Part shown: positions 6,133-14,629 of the stretch, in pieces
Layout of the letters: every line of letters begins with the position of its first letter
Position numbering within the stretch: the first letter of the stretch is position 1
From: Physcousia sp015060555
Lineage (GTDB): Bacteria > Bacteroidota > Bacteroidia > Bacteroidales > Bacteroidaceae
Assembly: GCA_015060555.1 (NCBI GenBank)
Contig: SUYG01000002.1
Span: 1-40,755, forward strand
DNA: 40,755 nt
Direction: 5' to 3'
Program-made: the position numbers and the translations under genes
The notes under the pieces: model-generated
The model's input: the letters and a program-made list of their open reading frames with translations, nothing else
The model's database searches: none
Told to the model about the DNA's origin: nothing

Positions 6133-8295
6133 TTACTTGCCGAGCAAGAGCTTCATCATCTCACAGGCAGCCTTAGCCACGCTGGTGCCGGGGCCAAAGA
6201 CGGCAGCAACACCAGCCTTGTAGAGGAAGTCGTAGTCCTGAGCGGGGATGACACCGCCGGCGATGACCATGATATCCTCGCGGCCGAGCTTCTTGAGTTC
6301 TTCGATGAGCTGCGGGATGAGCGTCTTGTGACCTGCGGCCAGAGAGCTGGCGCCGACGATGTTGACGTCGTTCTCCACAGCCTCGCGAGCAGCCTCGGCA
6401 GGCGTCTGGAAGAGCGGACCCATATCCACGTCGAAGCCGCAGTCGGCATAACCGGTGGCAACCACCTTTGCGCCGCGGTCGTGACCGTCCTGACCCATCT
6501 TGGCAACCATGATACGAGGACGACGGCCCTCCTGTTTTGCGAACTCTTCGGTGAGGCGGCAGGCTTCCTCGAAGTCTGCATCGGCCTTGCTTTCTGAACT
6601 ATACACGCCTGAAATGGTTCTAATGACTGCTTTGTAACGGCCCACGACAGTCTCGCAGGCATCGCTGATTTCGCCGAGGGTGGCACGGTGGCCGGCTGCT
6701 GTGACGGCGAGGTCGAGGAGGTTGTGTTCGCTCTTCTTACCATCGGCAAACTCCTGCACGCAGGCGGTGATGGCGGCGAGGTCCTTCTTGACCTGCTCGT
6801 TGTCGCGGCTGGCGCGGAGCTTCTTCAAACCCTCTTCCTGCTCCAGACGTACGGCGGTGTTGTCAATCTCGAGGATGTCGATGGGATCCTCGTGCTCGAG
6901 GCGGTACTTGTTCACACCTACGATGGTCTGCACGCCGCTGTCGATGCGAGCCTGTGTGCGGGCAGCAGCCTCCTCGATACGCATCTTGGGCAGACCGGTC
7001 TCGATAGCCTTGGCCATACCGCCGAGCTTCTCGATTTCCTGGATGTGCTCCCATGCCTTGAGGTAGAGCTCCTGTGTCAGCTTCTCGACGTAGTAGGAAC
7101 CGGCCCACGGGTCGATGTGCTTGCACACCTGCGTCTCGTTCTGGATGTAAATCTGGGTGTTACGGGCGATACGTGCGCTGAAGTCGGTAGGCAGGGCGAT
7201 AGCCTCGTCAAGGGCGTTGGTGTGCAGCGACTGGGTATGACCCAGCACAGCAGCCATTGCCTCGATGCAGGTACGGCCTACGTTGTTGAAGGGATCCTGC
7301 TCGGTGAGCGACCAACCGGAAGTCTGGGAGTGTGTGCGCAGTGCCATGGACTTGGGGTTCTTGGCGCCGAAGCTCTTGACAATCTTAGCCCACAAGAGAC
7401 GACCTGCACGCATCTTGGCAATCTCCATGAAGTGGTTCACACCGATAGCCCAGAAGAAGCTGAGGCGCGGTGCGAAAGCATCGACATCGATGCCGGCGTT
7501 GATACCTGCGCGGAGGTAGTCCATACCGTCGGCCAGCGTGTAGGCCAGCTCGATGTCGGCGGTGGCACCAGCCTCCTGCATGTGGTAGCCGGAGATGGAG
7601 ATGCTGTTGAACTTAGGCATCTTCTGTGAAGTATATTCGAAGATGTCGGCGATAATCTTCATGGAGAAGGCGGGCGGGTAGATGTAGGTGTTACGCACCA
7701 TGAACTCCTTGAGGATATCGTTCTGGATCGTACCGGCCATTTCCTCGAGCTTGGCGCCCTGCTCCAGACCTGCGTTGATGTAAAAGGCGAGCACGGGGAG
7801 CACAGCGCCGTTCATGGTCATGGAGACGGACATCTTGTTCAAGGGGATGCCGTCGAAGAGCACCTTCATGTTCTCGAGCGAGCAGATGCTCACACCGGCC
7901 TTACCGACATCGCCGACGACGCGGGGGTTGTCAGGGTCGTAGCCGCGGTGTGTGGGCAGGTCGAAGGCCACGGAGAGGCCCTTCTGACCGCTGGCGAGGT
8001 TACGGCGATAAAAGGCGTTGGACTCTTCGGCGGTGGAGAAACCGGCGTACTGACGGATGGTCCACGGGCGGAAGGGGTACATCATGCTGTACGGGCCACG
8101 GAGGAAGGGAGGAATACCGGCAGCGAAGTTGAGGTGTTCCATGCCTTCGAGGTCTTCCTTCGTATAGACGGGCTGGATATCAATCTGCTCAGGAGTCTTC
8201 CAGTTGGCGGTAATGCCATTCTCCCGCTGCCATTGCTGGCCATTCTTCTGTTCAATGCCAGCAAAGATATCAATGGATTTAAAATCTTTTTTCAT
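6133..8295 (-). CDS. mutB: Methylmalonyl-CoA mutase, large subunit
   Basis: The 720-residue length is usual for the large subunit. This B12 enzyme interconverts succinyl-CoA and (R)-methylmalonyl-CoA in the succinate-propionate fermentation route. The N-terminal half has the substrate barrel (FLRGPYSMMYPFRPWTIRQY, LSVAFDLPTHRGYDPDNPRV). The C-terminal domain has the cobalamin signature GQDGHDRGAKVVATGYAD with the cobalt-binding H605, plus a later GGVIPAQDY. No residue seems missing. It lies downstream of mutA, but the two are separated by 330 bp holding a broken gene and AT-rich repeats, instead of the usual tight coupling. Whether mutB has its own promoter is unclear; none matching TAnnTTTG stands out. 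A strong hairpin follows the stop. Confidence 0.97.
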   Translation of the reverse strand: MKKDFKSIDIFAGIEQKNGQQWQRENGITANWKTPEQIDIQPVYTKEDLEGMEHLNFAAGIPPFLRGPYSMMYPFRPWTIRQYAGFSTAEESNAFYRRNLASGQKGLSVAFDLPTHRGYDPDNPRVVGDVGKAGVSICSLENMKVLFDGIPLNKMSVSMTMNGAVLPVLAFYINAGLEQGAKLEEMAGTIQNDILKEFMVRNTYIYPPAFSMKIIADIFEYTSQKMPKFNSISISGYHMQEAGATADIELAYTLADGMDYLRAGINAGIDVDAFAPRLSFFWAIGVNHFMEIAKMRAGRLLWAKIVKSFGAKNPKSMALRTHSQTSGWSLTEQDPFNNVGRTCIEAMAAVLGHTQSLHTNALDEAIALPTDFSARIARNTQIYIQNETQVCKHIDPWAGSYYVEKLTQELYLKAWEHIQEIEKLGGMAKAIETGLPKMRIEEAAARTQARIDSGVQTIVGVNKYRLEHEDPIDILEIDNTAVRLEQEEGLKKLRASRDNEQVKKDLAAITACVQEFADGKKSEHNLLDLAVTAAGHRATLGEISDACETVVGRYKAVIRTISGVYSSESKADADFEEACRLTEEFAKQEGRRPRIMVAKMGQDGHDRGAKVVATGYADCGFDVDMGPLFQTPAEAAREAVENDVNIVGASSLAAGHKTLIPQLIEELKKLGREDIMVIAGGVIPAQDYDFLYKAGVAAVFGPGTSVAKAACEMMKLLLGK

Positions 8296-8378
8296 CTTTC
8301 TATTTACGATTTAGCTATTTACGATTTACAATTTATTTACAATGGTACAATTTAGCTATTTACTTTTTCTCTGCCTCA
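8296..8378. repeat. AT-rich simple repeat left of the four-helix-bundle remnant
   Basis: Words such as CTATTTACGATTTA and ACAATTTA repeat here. Their complements (TTAAATTGTA, GTAAATCG) occur on the other side of the remnant at 8565-8625, giving a loose inverted arrangement. Confidence 0.6.
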
Positions 8379-8564
8379 TCAGCTTTCATCCGTGCTTTTG
8401 TGGAAGTAATCGTCTTGACGATAATTAGCCGAAGGAGAAGTTCCGGAACGGACAATCTGGCGAGCGATTGCGTTACCAGCAATACTGGTAGGCAACGTAT
8501 CCACCATCTTGATAATCCTGACGGCAAAAGCCGTTAGACGTTCCCGTAGATCTTCTTTAGTCAT
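8379..8564 (-). pseudogene. Remnant of a four-helix-bundle (S23/IVS-type) protein gene
   Basis: The 61-residue frame begins MTKEDLRERLTAFAVRIIKM and contains IARQIVRSGTSPSANYRQ, which matches the hallmark RSGTSIGANYREA of four-helix-bundle proteins of the 23S rRNA intervening-sequence family (about 115-130 residues). It stops soon after that motif, so the second half is missing. Just past the stop another frame reads MKADEAEKK, which could be a piece of the lost half and suggests an internal deletion or frameshift. The fragment sits between mutA and mutB in the same direction and is flanked by inverted AT-rich repeats. Proteins of this family are often found at insertion sites; a function for the fragment is doubtful. 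Confidence 0.7.
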
Positions 8565-8625
8565 TAAAATCGTAAATGGATTAAATTGTACATAAATTGT
8601 ACATTGTAAATCGTTAAATTGTAAA
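8565..8625. repeat. AT-rich simple repeat right of the remnant
   Basis: Repeated words AAATTGTACAT and TTGTAAAT lie between the mutA stop and the start of the remnant. They are roughly the reverse complement of 8296-8355. Confidence 0.6.
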
Positions 8626-10491
8626 TTACTTGATTCCTAACTTAGCATTCAATTCCTTCAATGTCTTGAGCTGATCCACACGCACGTGGATGAAGTTCTC
8701 GATGCCGGCAGCCTTGAGGTCGTCGGAACAAGCGGGAGCGCCTGCGATGATGAAGATGGCCTTGGGGTCGGCAGCCTTGAGGGCATTGAAGGCGGGCACG
8801 CCGTACTCGGCATACTCGTCGTCGCTGGAACAGAGCACTACGATGTCGGCACCGGCCTTGACAGCAGCCTCAACACCTTCCTCAACGGTGGTGAAGCCGA
8901 GGTTGTCCACGACTTTGTAGCCGGCAGCGGCGAGGAAGTTGCAGCTGAACTGTGCACGAGCCTGACGCATGGCGAGGTTGCCGATGGTGAGCATGAAGGC
9001 GATGGGCTGTTTGGCGGCCTTCTCGGTGGTGAGACGCAGGGTCTCGAAGTCAGAAGCCAGGCGGCTGGCCTTCAGCGCAGGCACGTCGGGATCGCAGGAA
9101 TGCTTGCAAGTGCAGTCGCAGGAGAGCGGCTCCTTGCCTTCACTCGTCTCGGTGAAGTTGGGGAACTGGTTGGTGCCCAACAGGAACTCCTTACGCTTGC
9201 CGGCATTGGCATGACGGGCAGCGTCAGTGCTGTTGATGGCTTCCTGAATCTTGCCAGCCTTGACAGCAGCGAGGAAACCACCCTCATCCTCAACGGCGAG
9301 GAACAACTTCCAGCCTTCCTTGGCGATGGCCACAGTCAGTTCCTCCACGAAGTAGGAACCGCCGCTAACATCAACAATCTTGTCGAAGTGGCACTCTTCC
9401 TTGAGCAGCAGCTGCTGGTTGCGGGCGATGCGCTCGGCGAAGTCCGTGGGCACCTCGTAGGGAGCGTCGAACGGAGTAACCACCATCGAGTGGATGCCGG
9501 CGAGGGCAGCACTCATGGCCTCGGTCTGCGAGCGAAGCATGTTCACGTAGGAGTCGAAGACCGTCTGGTTGTAGGTCGTCGTAGCAGCGTTGATGCACAT
9601 CTGGCAAGCGCAGTCGCACTTGGGCTCATACTGCTTCACAATCTGTGCCCACAGCATACGGGCAGCGCGGAACTTGGCAATCTCCATGAAATAGTTGCCG
9701 CCGATGCCCATGTAGAACTTGATCTTCTTGGCGGCGAGGTCAACGGGAACGCCAGCTTCCACCATCTCGTCGAGGTATTCCTTACCCCAAGCGAGGGCAT
9801 AGCCGAGCTCCTGATAGACGTAGGCACCGCTGTTGCAGAGCAGGTCGCTGTGAACCATCACGCAACGCAGGTTGGGGAAGTCCTTCAGCTTCTCGACCAA
9901 CTTGGGCATGTCGGGCAGCAGCATGGTGGTGTCCTTGCCCTTCATGAGCATACGCTCGATGGGGTCGAAGCCGATGCCGCCGACAATCTTTTCCTTGTCG
10001 TAGCCCTTCTTCTCGTAGTAAGCCACGACGATGTCGGCCAGTTCGAGGACGTGGCGCTGACAGGTGCGGAAGCTCACTTCGACACAGTCGCAGCAAATGC
10101 CGTCGAGCAGCGTCCCGATGAACTCGGCGCTCACCTTGTCGCCGGGGATGCGGAAACCGAGGGAGTTGACACCCTTGTTCAGGATGTCGAGCGCCTTGGC
10201 GTTGGCCTCCTTAGCGTCGTCGGCCTTGATGTTCTGACGGACATACCACTGGTTGTTGTCCTTCCTGTTGCCGCGTACGAAGGGGAATTCGCCAGGCAGT
10301 GCATTGACCGTTGCCAGCTTGTCCACATCTTCCTTCAAATAGAACGGCTGCATGGAGAAACCTTCGTTGGTTCTCCAGACCATTTTCTTCTCGTAGTCAG
10401 CGCCCTTGAGGTCAACCTCAATCTTGTCGCGCCATTCCTGGCGGGTAGGGGCGGTGAAGTCCGCGAAGAGTTTTTCTTTACTATCTGCCAT
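8626..10491 (-). CDS. mutA: Methylmalonyl-CoA mutase, small subunit
   Basis: The 621-residue protein is the non-catalytic partner of MutB, with the same two-domain plan: an N-terminal barrel (residues to about 470; FPFVRGNRKDNNQWYVRQ, SFRTCQRH, GIGGNYFMEIAKFRAARML) and a degenerate C-terminal B12-like domain that lacks the DxHxxG signature. This is expected for the small subunit. Two Cys-rich stretches stand out: CDCACQMC near residue 290 and CDCTCKHSC near residue 455, in the linker between domains. The first occupies a place where related Bacteroidetes sequences also have Cys; the second looks richer than usual. A well-formed promoter lies upstream (10550-10581), so mutA is the first gene of the unit. 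Confidence 0.96.
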   Translation of the reverse strand: MADSKEKLFADFTAPTRQEWRDKIEVDLKGADYEKKMVWRTNEGFSMQPFYLKEDVDKLATVNALPGEFPFVRGNRKDNNQWYVRQNIKADDAKEANAKALDILNKGVNSLGFRIPGDKVSAEFIGTLLDGICCDCVEVSFRTCQRHVLELADIVVAYYEKKGYDKEKIVGGIGFDPIERMLMKGKDTTMLLPDMPKLVEKLKDFPNLRCVMVHSDLLCNSGAYVYQELGYALAWGKEYLDEMVEAGVPVDLAAKKIKFYMGIGGNYFMEIAKFRAARMLWAQIVKQYEPKCDCACQMCINAATTTYNQTVFDSYVNMLRSQTEAMSAALAGIHSMVVTPFDAPYEVPTDFAERIARNQQLLLKEECHFDKIVDVSGGSYFVEELTVAIAKEGWKLFLAVEDEGGFLAAVKAGKIQEAINSTDAARHANAGKRKEFLLGTNQFPNFTETSEGKEPLSCDCTCKHSCDPDVPALKASRLASDFETLRLTTEKAAKQPIAFMLTIGNLAMRQARAQFSCNFLAAAGYKVVDNLGFTTVEEGVEAAVKAGADIVVLCSSDDEYAEYGVPAFNALKAADPKAIFIIAGAPACSDDLKAAGIENFIHVRVDQLKTLKELNAKLGIK

Positions 10492-10549
10492 AGTAGAGTT
10501 AAATGTTTAAGGTTTAAATGTAATATGAATGTTTTTTCTAAAAAGCGGA

Positions 10550-10581
10550 CAAAGGTAAGCAAGTTTGTTGGAGCGGCCAAA
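10550..10581 (-). promoter_or_regulatory. Bacteroidetes promoter of mutA
   Basis: On the minus strand a -33 TTTG box (10578-10581) and a -7 TACCTTTG box (10550-10557) are 20 bases apart, the expected spacing. The leader to the mutA ATG is about 55 bases. Confidence 0.8.
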
Positions 10582-10619
10582 TTTGTGAGAGGAAAAGTTC
10601 GCGCGCGTACCTTTTTTTG

Positions 10620-11135
10620 TTATATTTTAAGTTTTTCATCATCACTGCGGGGGATTTCTATCACCTCCAAGTCCTTGAAAGCTCCTTCTTCGACCGTCAC
10701 GCGCACGAGTGTCCGAACCTGGTGCCAGCCTTGCAGACCGGCAGCACCTGGGTTGATGTGCAGCAGCCCCAGCTGTTTGTCGTATTGCACTTTCAGGATA
10801 TGGCTATGGCCGCAGATGAAAAGCTTCGGAGGTCGCGCATAGAGTTGGTTGCGGATGCTCCAGTCATAGCGGCCCGGGTAGCCGCCGATATGCGTCATCA
10901 GGACGTCTGCGCCCTCGCAGTTCCATCGCAACAACTTCGGGAACATGCGCCGCAGGTCGCCGCCGTCGCAGTTGCCGACCACAGCACGCAGGGGGCGGAA
11001 AGCAGCCAGGCGGTCGGCCAGTTCCGTGCTGCCGATGTCACCAGCATGCCAGATTTCATCACAAGACTTGAAATAATGCAGATAACGATCATCCCAATAG
11101 GCGTGGGTATCGGAGAGAATTCCTATGCGTTTCAT
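10620..11135 (-). CDS. YfcE/MJ0936-type metallophosphoesterase
   Basis: The 171-residue protein has the metal-binding motifs of small calcineurin-like phosphodiesterases in order: GILSDTHAY (metal ligands D and H, at the very N terminus), WHAGDIGS, VVGNCDGG, MTHIGGYPGRYD and ICGHSH. Relatives hydrolyse phosphodiester bonds in model substrates; the physiological substrate is not known for most. The start cannot lie much further in because the first metal ligand is near residue 9. The -7 box TACCTTTG lies only five bases before the ATG (11140-11147), which implies a leaderless or almost leaderless transcript. It stands apart from mutA, which has its own promoter. Confidence 0.92.
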   Translation of the reverse strand: MKRIGILSDTHAYWDDRYLHYFKSCDEIWHAGDIGSTELADRLAAFRPLRAVVGNCDGGDLRRMFPKLLRWNCEGADVLMTHIGGYPGRYDWSIRNQLYARPPKLFICGHSHILKVQYDKQLGLLHINPGAAGLQGWHQVRTLVRVTVEEGAFKDLEVIEIPRSDDEKLKI

Positions 11136-11139
11136 GGCG

Positions 11140-11147
11140 CAAAGGTA
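11140..11147 (-). promoter_or_regulatory. -7 box directly against the phosphoesterase start
   Basis: The minus strand reads TACCTTTG four bases before the ATG. Transcription would begin at or next to the start codon. No clear -33 TTTG is seen. Confidence 0.5.
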
Positions 11148-11222
11148 CGCTTTATTTCATAAAAGAGAACGCCGAAAGTCAAAAACTTTAAACTTTAAAC
11201 CTCAAACTTTAAACTTTTTCAC

Positions 11223-11230
11223 TACCTTTG
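11223..11230 (+). promoter_or_regulatory. -7 box of the BNR-4 protein gene
   Basis: TACCTTTG at 36 bases before the ATG at 11267. The upstream sequence is a run of CTTTAAAC-type repeats (about 11185-11218), so the -33 box is not distinct. Confidence 0.6.
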
Positions 11231-11266
11231 TCGCCAGATTCACCAATATCATTCAGTAAAACAACG

Positions 11267-14200
11267 ATGAAAAGGTTCTTTTTTGCATTTCTGACCGCCT
11301 TGACGGCATGGACTTCCATCGTCGCACAAGAGGCTTACAGCGGCACCGTAGTGGCCGACGAAGGCGCCTGGTGCTGGTTCGCAGATCCGCGAGCCCTGCA
11401 TTATGAAAATGAAGGCGGCACCATCAATGCCACCTATATCGGCTACATCGATGTCCACGGCAATGTGAAAGCCACACAGTACGACTGGATCACGAGTCGC
11501 AAGACGGACGTGCTCATCCGCAGCTACTTCCAGCCCGACGACCACAACAACCCCACCTTCGTGGTGCTGCCCGATGAGCGTGTGATGATCTTCTACACAC
11601 GCCACACCGACGAGGCCTGCATTTGGTATCGCATCTCGCAGAAGCCGGGCGACATCACAGCTCTCGGCGAGGAGAAGCGTCTGGCCACGGCCAACAACAC
11701 CACCTATCCCTCACCTTTTATATTAAGCGATGACCCCAACCACATCTACCTCTGCTGGCGCGGCATCAACTGGCACCCGACCATCGCCCGCCTGACGATG
11801 CCTGACGCCTCGGACAACTGTTCCTTCGACTTCGGTCCCAAGCAGATTGTGCAGAGCACGGGCGCACGCCCCTATGCCAAGTACCAGAGCAATGGCAAGG
11901 ACAAGATCTACCTCTCATACACTACCGGTCACCCCGACAACGAGATGCCCGACTGGCTCTACTTCAACGTCATCGACATCAACCACGGCAACGGCCCCAT
12001 CCTGCGCGACATCAAGGGCAACCAGCTCTCCGTCATCGCCAACGGCGTGCACAACGTCAACAAGCAGAGCAGCTATGCCAGCGCCCATCCCGCTGCCGTC
12101 GTGGATAATACCTCCGGCGTTCGCAACTGGCTATGGCAGATTGTCATCGACAAGGATGAAAACCCAGTCATTGCCTATCCGCACATCGATGAAGCCAAGA
12201 CGACGCATCAGTACTGGTATGCCCGCTGGACAGGCAGCGCCTGGCGCCGCACGAAGGTGGCCGAAGGCGGCCACGGCTTCCACCAGAACTGGAATGCCAC
12301 CGAACGCTGCTACAGCGGCGGCATGAGCCTCGACCCAGACAACGTCAACGACCTCTACCTCAGCATCCCCACCACCAACGGTGCCTTCAACCGCAATGGC
12401 GTCTATGAGATTTGGAAATACACCATTAACGATGCCGGTCAAGTGAGCGGTAGCGAGCAGATCACAAAGAACTCCGCCAAAAACAACGCCCGCCCGTTTG
12501 TCATCCCGGGCTCCAAGAACTCACCCCTGCGCCTGGCGTGGATGAACGGTGATTACTTCTACTGGATGGTGCAGAAGAACTATCCCAAGGGCTATCCCAC
12601 AGATATCCGCATGGACTGTGCATGGAACGAGGAGCTGACGCCTGAGGATGAAATGGCCCCTCGCGTGGACTGTTACTGCCTCGGCAAGAACAAAACGCTC
12701 AACCTGGCCATGGCCATGAATGCCTCCACGTACGCCGCCAGCACCCTCTTCACGCTGGGCAACATGACTTACTCCATCAACAGCGACAACTACCCTGTCA
12801 TCTCCATCGGCAATGCCACTTATCGCAGCCAGAACCGCCTGCTCACCAGCGACGACTGGGCCACCAACTCCACTGGCACCAGCGGCGACAACCACCCCAC
12901 GAAAGTGGCGACATGGATTCTTTCCATGACCTATGACGGCCAGGTGCTCACCACCTATCGCAACGGCCTCGTCGATCAGGTCATTGAGACCACAGCCTTG
13001 GAGGGCGGCACAGCCAACTTCGACACATTCCCCCACACACTGCTGATGCAGAGCGACTACTACGCATGCGCCTCGCCGCTCACCGTGCAGAGCCTCATCA
13101 AGGCGATGCAGGAAGAGCTGGATGCCGAGAAGGCCAAGAATGCCCTCCTGATGCTCGACCTCCCAGCCGAGACGCGCACCGACCTCGTCCTGCCTGCCTC
13201 CAAACTCGGCCTTGACATCACATGGACCTCCGACAACGAGCAGGTCATCAGCAACAACGGCGTGCTCTACGCCATCACAAAAGACCAGAATGTCACCCTC
13301 ACAGCCACCATCGGCGAGGAGAGCCGTGAGTTTCCTGTGAAAGCACTGGCGCGCGACATCTCCAAGAACGTGCGCTACACCAACGACCACATCGACCTGA
13401 CCGCGAACACCGCCTCTGGCTTCTCCACGAACACCTATGTCACAGCCCCCCAGGGCTTGCTCACAGGCCTCCGTTCCTACACCGTCCTGCTCACAGCGAC
13501 GCCCAAGACGATGACCAAGCAGCCGCGCCTCTACGACTTCGGTTCCGCCTCTGGCAACAGCCTCTTCTTGCGTGCCGACGCCCTCGCAGCGGGCATCAAA
13601 TACAACGGTGGCACGACGACAATGGTCAGCGGCGCCACGACGCTGAAGGCCGGTACCACGTATAAGATGGCTGTCACCTACGATGCTGCCACCAAGAAGA
13701 CCACCATCTATATCAACGGCGAGGTGGATGCCAGCGGCACTGCCAACCAGAACGAGCCATATATGCTGGCGGAGATAGCGCCGGACACGCGTAACTACAT
13801 CGGTCGCACCCAGTGGTGGGAAGGCTCTGAGGCTAACAACAACCAGGACTTCTGTGGTACCATAGATGGCTTCAGCCTCTACGACGTCTGTCTGACACAG
13901 AAGGAAATCTGCGGCTTGCAGGACATCCCCTACGAGGAGAAGGAGTACCCCACGACGTTCGTCAACGGTGACTTCGAGGACACCTACAGCGTCATGAGTG
14001 GCAGCGGCGTCACCAACGATCGCGCCATCTATGTGCCTAAGGGATGGACCATTGATTACGGTCCGCGCGATGTCAACGACTTTAATGCCCTCGCAGCCGC
14101 CGACAAGCAGTACAGCGCATTCTTCGCCTCACAGCCCAAGAATAGCAAGGGCGGACAGCATACGCTGTGGATGCGCCAGCGCTGGGATGCCAGCACGCTC

Positions 14201-14602
14201 AACTACTATCAGGAGGTGATGCTGGAAGCGGGCAAGTACCAGCTCACAGCCGACCTCTTCGCCACCAAGAACGCCAACAACACGGCCTCCGTTTATGTTG
14301 GAGGTATCACACGCACCGTGTCCGCCCTCAACCAATGGCAGACCGTCACCATCGACTTCGAGGCCGATGGCGTGACGCCCGTCATGATCGGTGCCAAGGC
14401 CGAGCACAAGTCCGAGGAGTTCATCTGTGGCTTTGACAACTTCGTGCTCACGCTGAAAGAGGCCGTGGGCATCAGCAGCCTCACCCCTTCACAGCGGGGC
14501 GAAGGTGGCCAGAAATGGTATGACCTTAGCGGTCGCCGTATAGAGTCCGCCCCGGTGCAGCGCGGCATCTATATCCATGGGAATCGCAAAATCGTCAAAT
14601 AA
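11267..14602 (+). CDS. Secreted BNR-4 propeller protein with Ig-like and LamG-like domains; possible polysaccharide-active enzyme
   Basis: From the ATG at 11267 the protein has 1111 residues; an in-frame TTG at 11228 lies inside the promoter and is rejected. The signal peptide is MKRFFFAFLTALTAWTSIVAQ. Residues about 25-430 resemble the BNR_4 family (YSGTVVADEGAWCWFADPRA, FYTRHTDE), a seven-bladed propeller also seen in some ulvan and related lyases. A jelly-roll-like part follows to about 620, then an atypical Ig-like module (DITWTSDNEQVISNNG), a LamG-like domain (about 740-910) and a carbohydrate-binding-like jelly roll (about 920-1065). The end, YDLSGRRI...RGIYIHGNRKIVK, resembles short C-terminal motifs of secreted Prevotella proteins. 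SLTPSQRGEGGQ before it is coded by a palindromic GC-rich repeat. It may act on extracellular glycans; the substrate is unknown, and no SusC/SusD pair is present. Confidence 0.78.
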   Translation: MKRFFFAFLTALTAWTSIVAQEAYSGTVVADEGAWCWFADPRALHYENEGGTINATYIGYIDVHGNVKATQYDWITSRKTDVLIRSYFQPDDHNNPTFVVLPDERVMIFYTRHTDEACIWYRISQKPGDITALGEEKRLATANNTTYPSPFILSDDPNHIYLCWRGINWHPTIARLTMPDASDNCSFDFGPKQIVQSTGARPYAKYQSNGKDKIYLSYTTGHPDNEMPDWLYFNVIDINHGNGPILRDIKGNQLSVIANGVHNVNKQSSYASAHPAAVVDNTSGVRNWLWQIVIDKDENPVIAYPHIDEAKTTHQYWYARWTGSAWRRTKVAEGGHGFHQNWNATERCYSGGMSLDPDNVNDLYLSIPTTNGAFNRNGVYEIWKYTINDAGQVSGSEQITKNSAKNNARPFVIPGSKNSPLRLAWMNGDYFYWMVQKNYPKGYPTDIRMDCAWNEELTPEDEMAPRVDCYCLGKNKTLNLAMAMNASTYAASTLFTLGNMTYSINSDNYPVISIGNATYRSQNRLLTSDDWATNSTGTSGDNHPTKVATWILSMTYDGQVLTTYRNGLVDQVIETTALEGGTANFDTFPHTLLMQSDYYACASPLTVQSLIKAMQEELDAEKAKNALLMLDLPAETRTDLVLPASKLGLDITWTSDNEQVISNNGVLYAITKDQNVTLTATIGEESREFPVKALARDISKNVRYTNDHIDLTANTASGFSTNTYVTAPQGLLTGLRSYTVLLTATPKTMTKQPRLYDFGSASGNSLFLRADALAAGIKYNGGTTTMVSGATTLKAGTTYKMAVTYDAATKKTTIYINGEVDASGTANQNEPYMLAEIAPDTRNYIGRTQWWEGSEANNNQDFCGTIDGFSLYDVCLTQKEICGLQDIPYEEKEYPTTFVNGDFEDTYSVMSGSGVTNDRAIYVPKGWTIDYGPRDVNDFNALAAADKQYSAFFASQPKNSKGGQHTLWMRQRWDASTLNYYQEVMLEAGKYQLTADLFATKNANNTASVYVGGITRTVSALNQWQTVTIDFEADGVTPVMIGAKAEHKSEEFICGFDNFVLTLKEAVGISSLTPSQRGEGGQKWYDLSGRRIESAPVQRGIYIHGNRKIVK

Positions 14603-14629
14603 CATAGTGTCTGATCCTGCATTCATTAT

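Noticed and set aside
8686..10842. Open frame of 718 codons antisense to mutA, and similar long ones antisense to the RND pump (24861-26972) and the Fe-S protein (3174-4586)
   Set aside because: They mirror strongly conserved genes, have no family features or start signals, and arise from GC-rich codon usage on the opposite strand.
11228..11266. Upstream TTG start of the BNR-4 gene
   Set aside because: It lies within the -7 box, and the ATG at 11267 directly begins a clean signal peptide.
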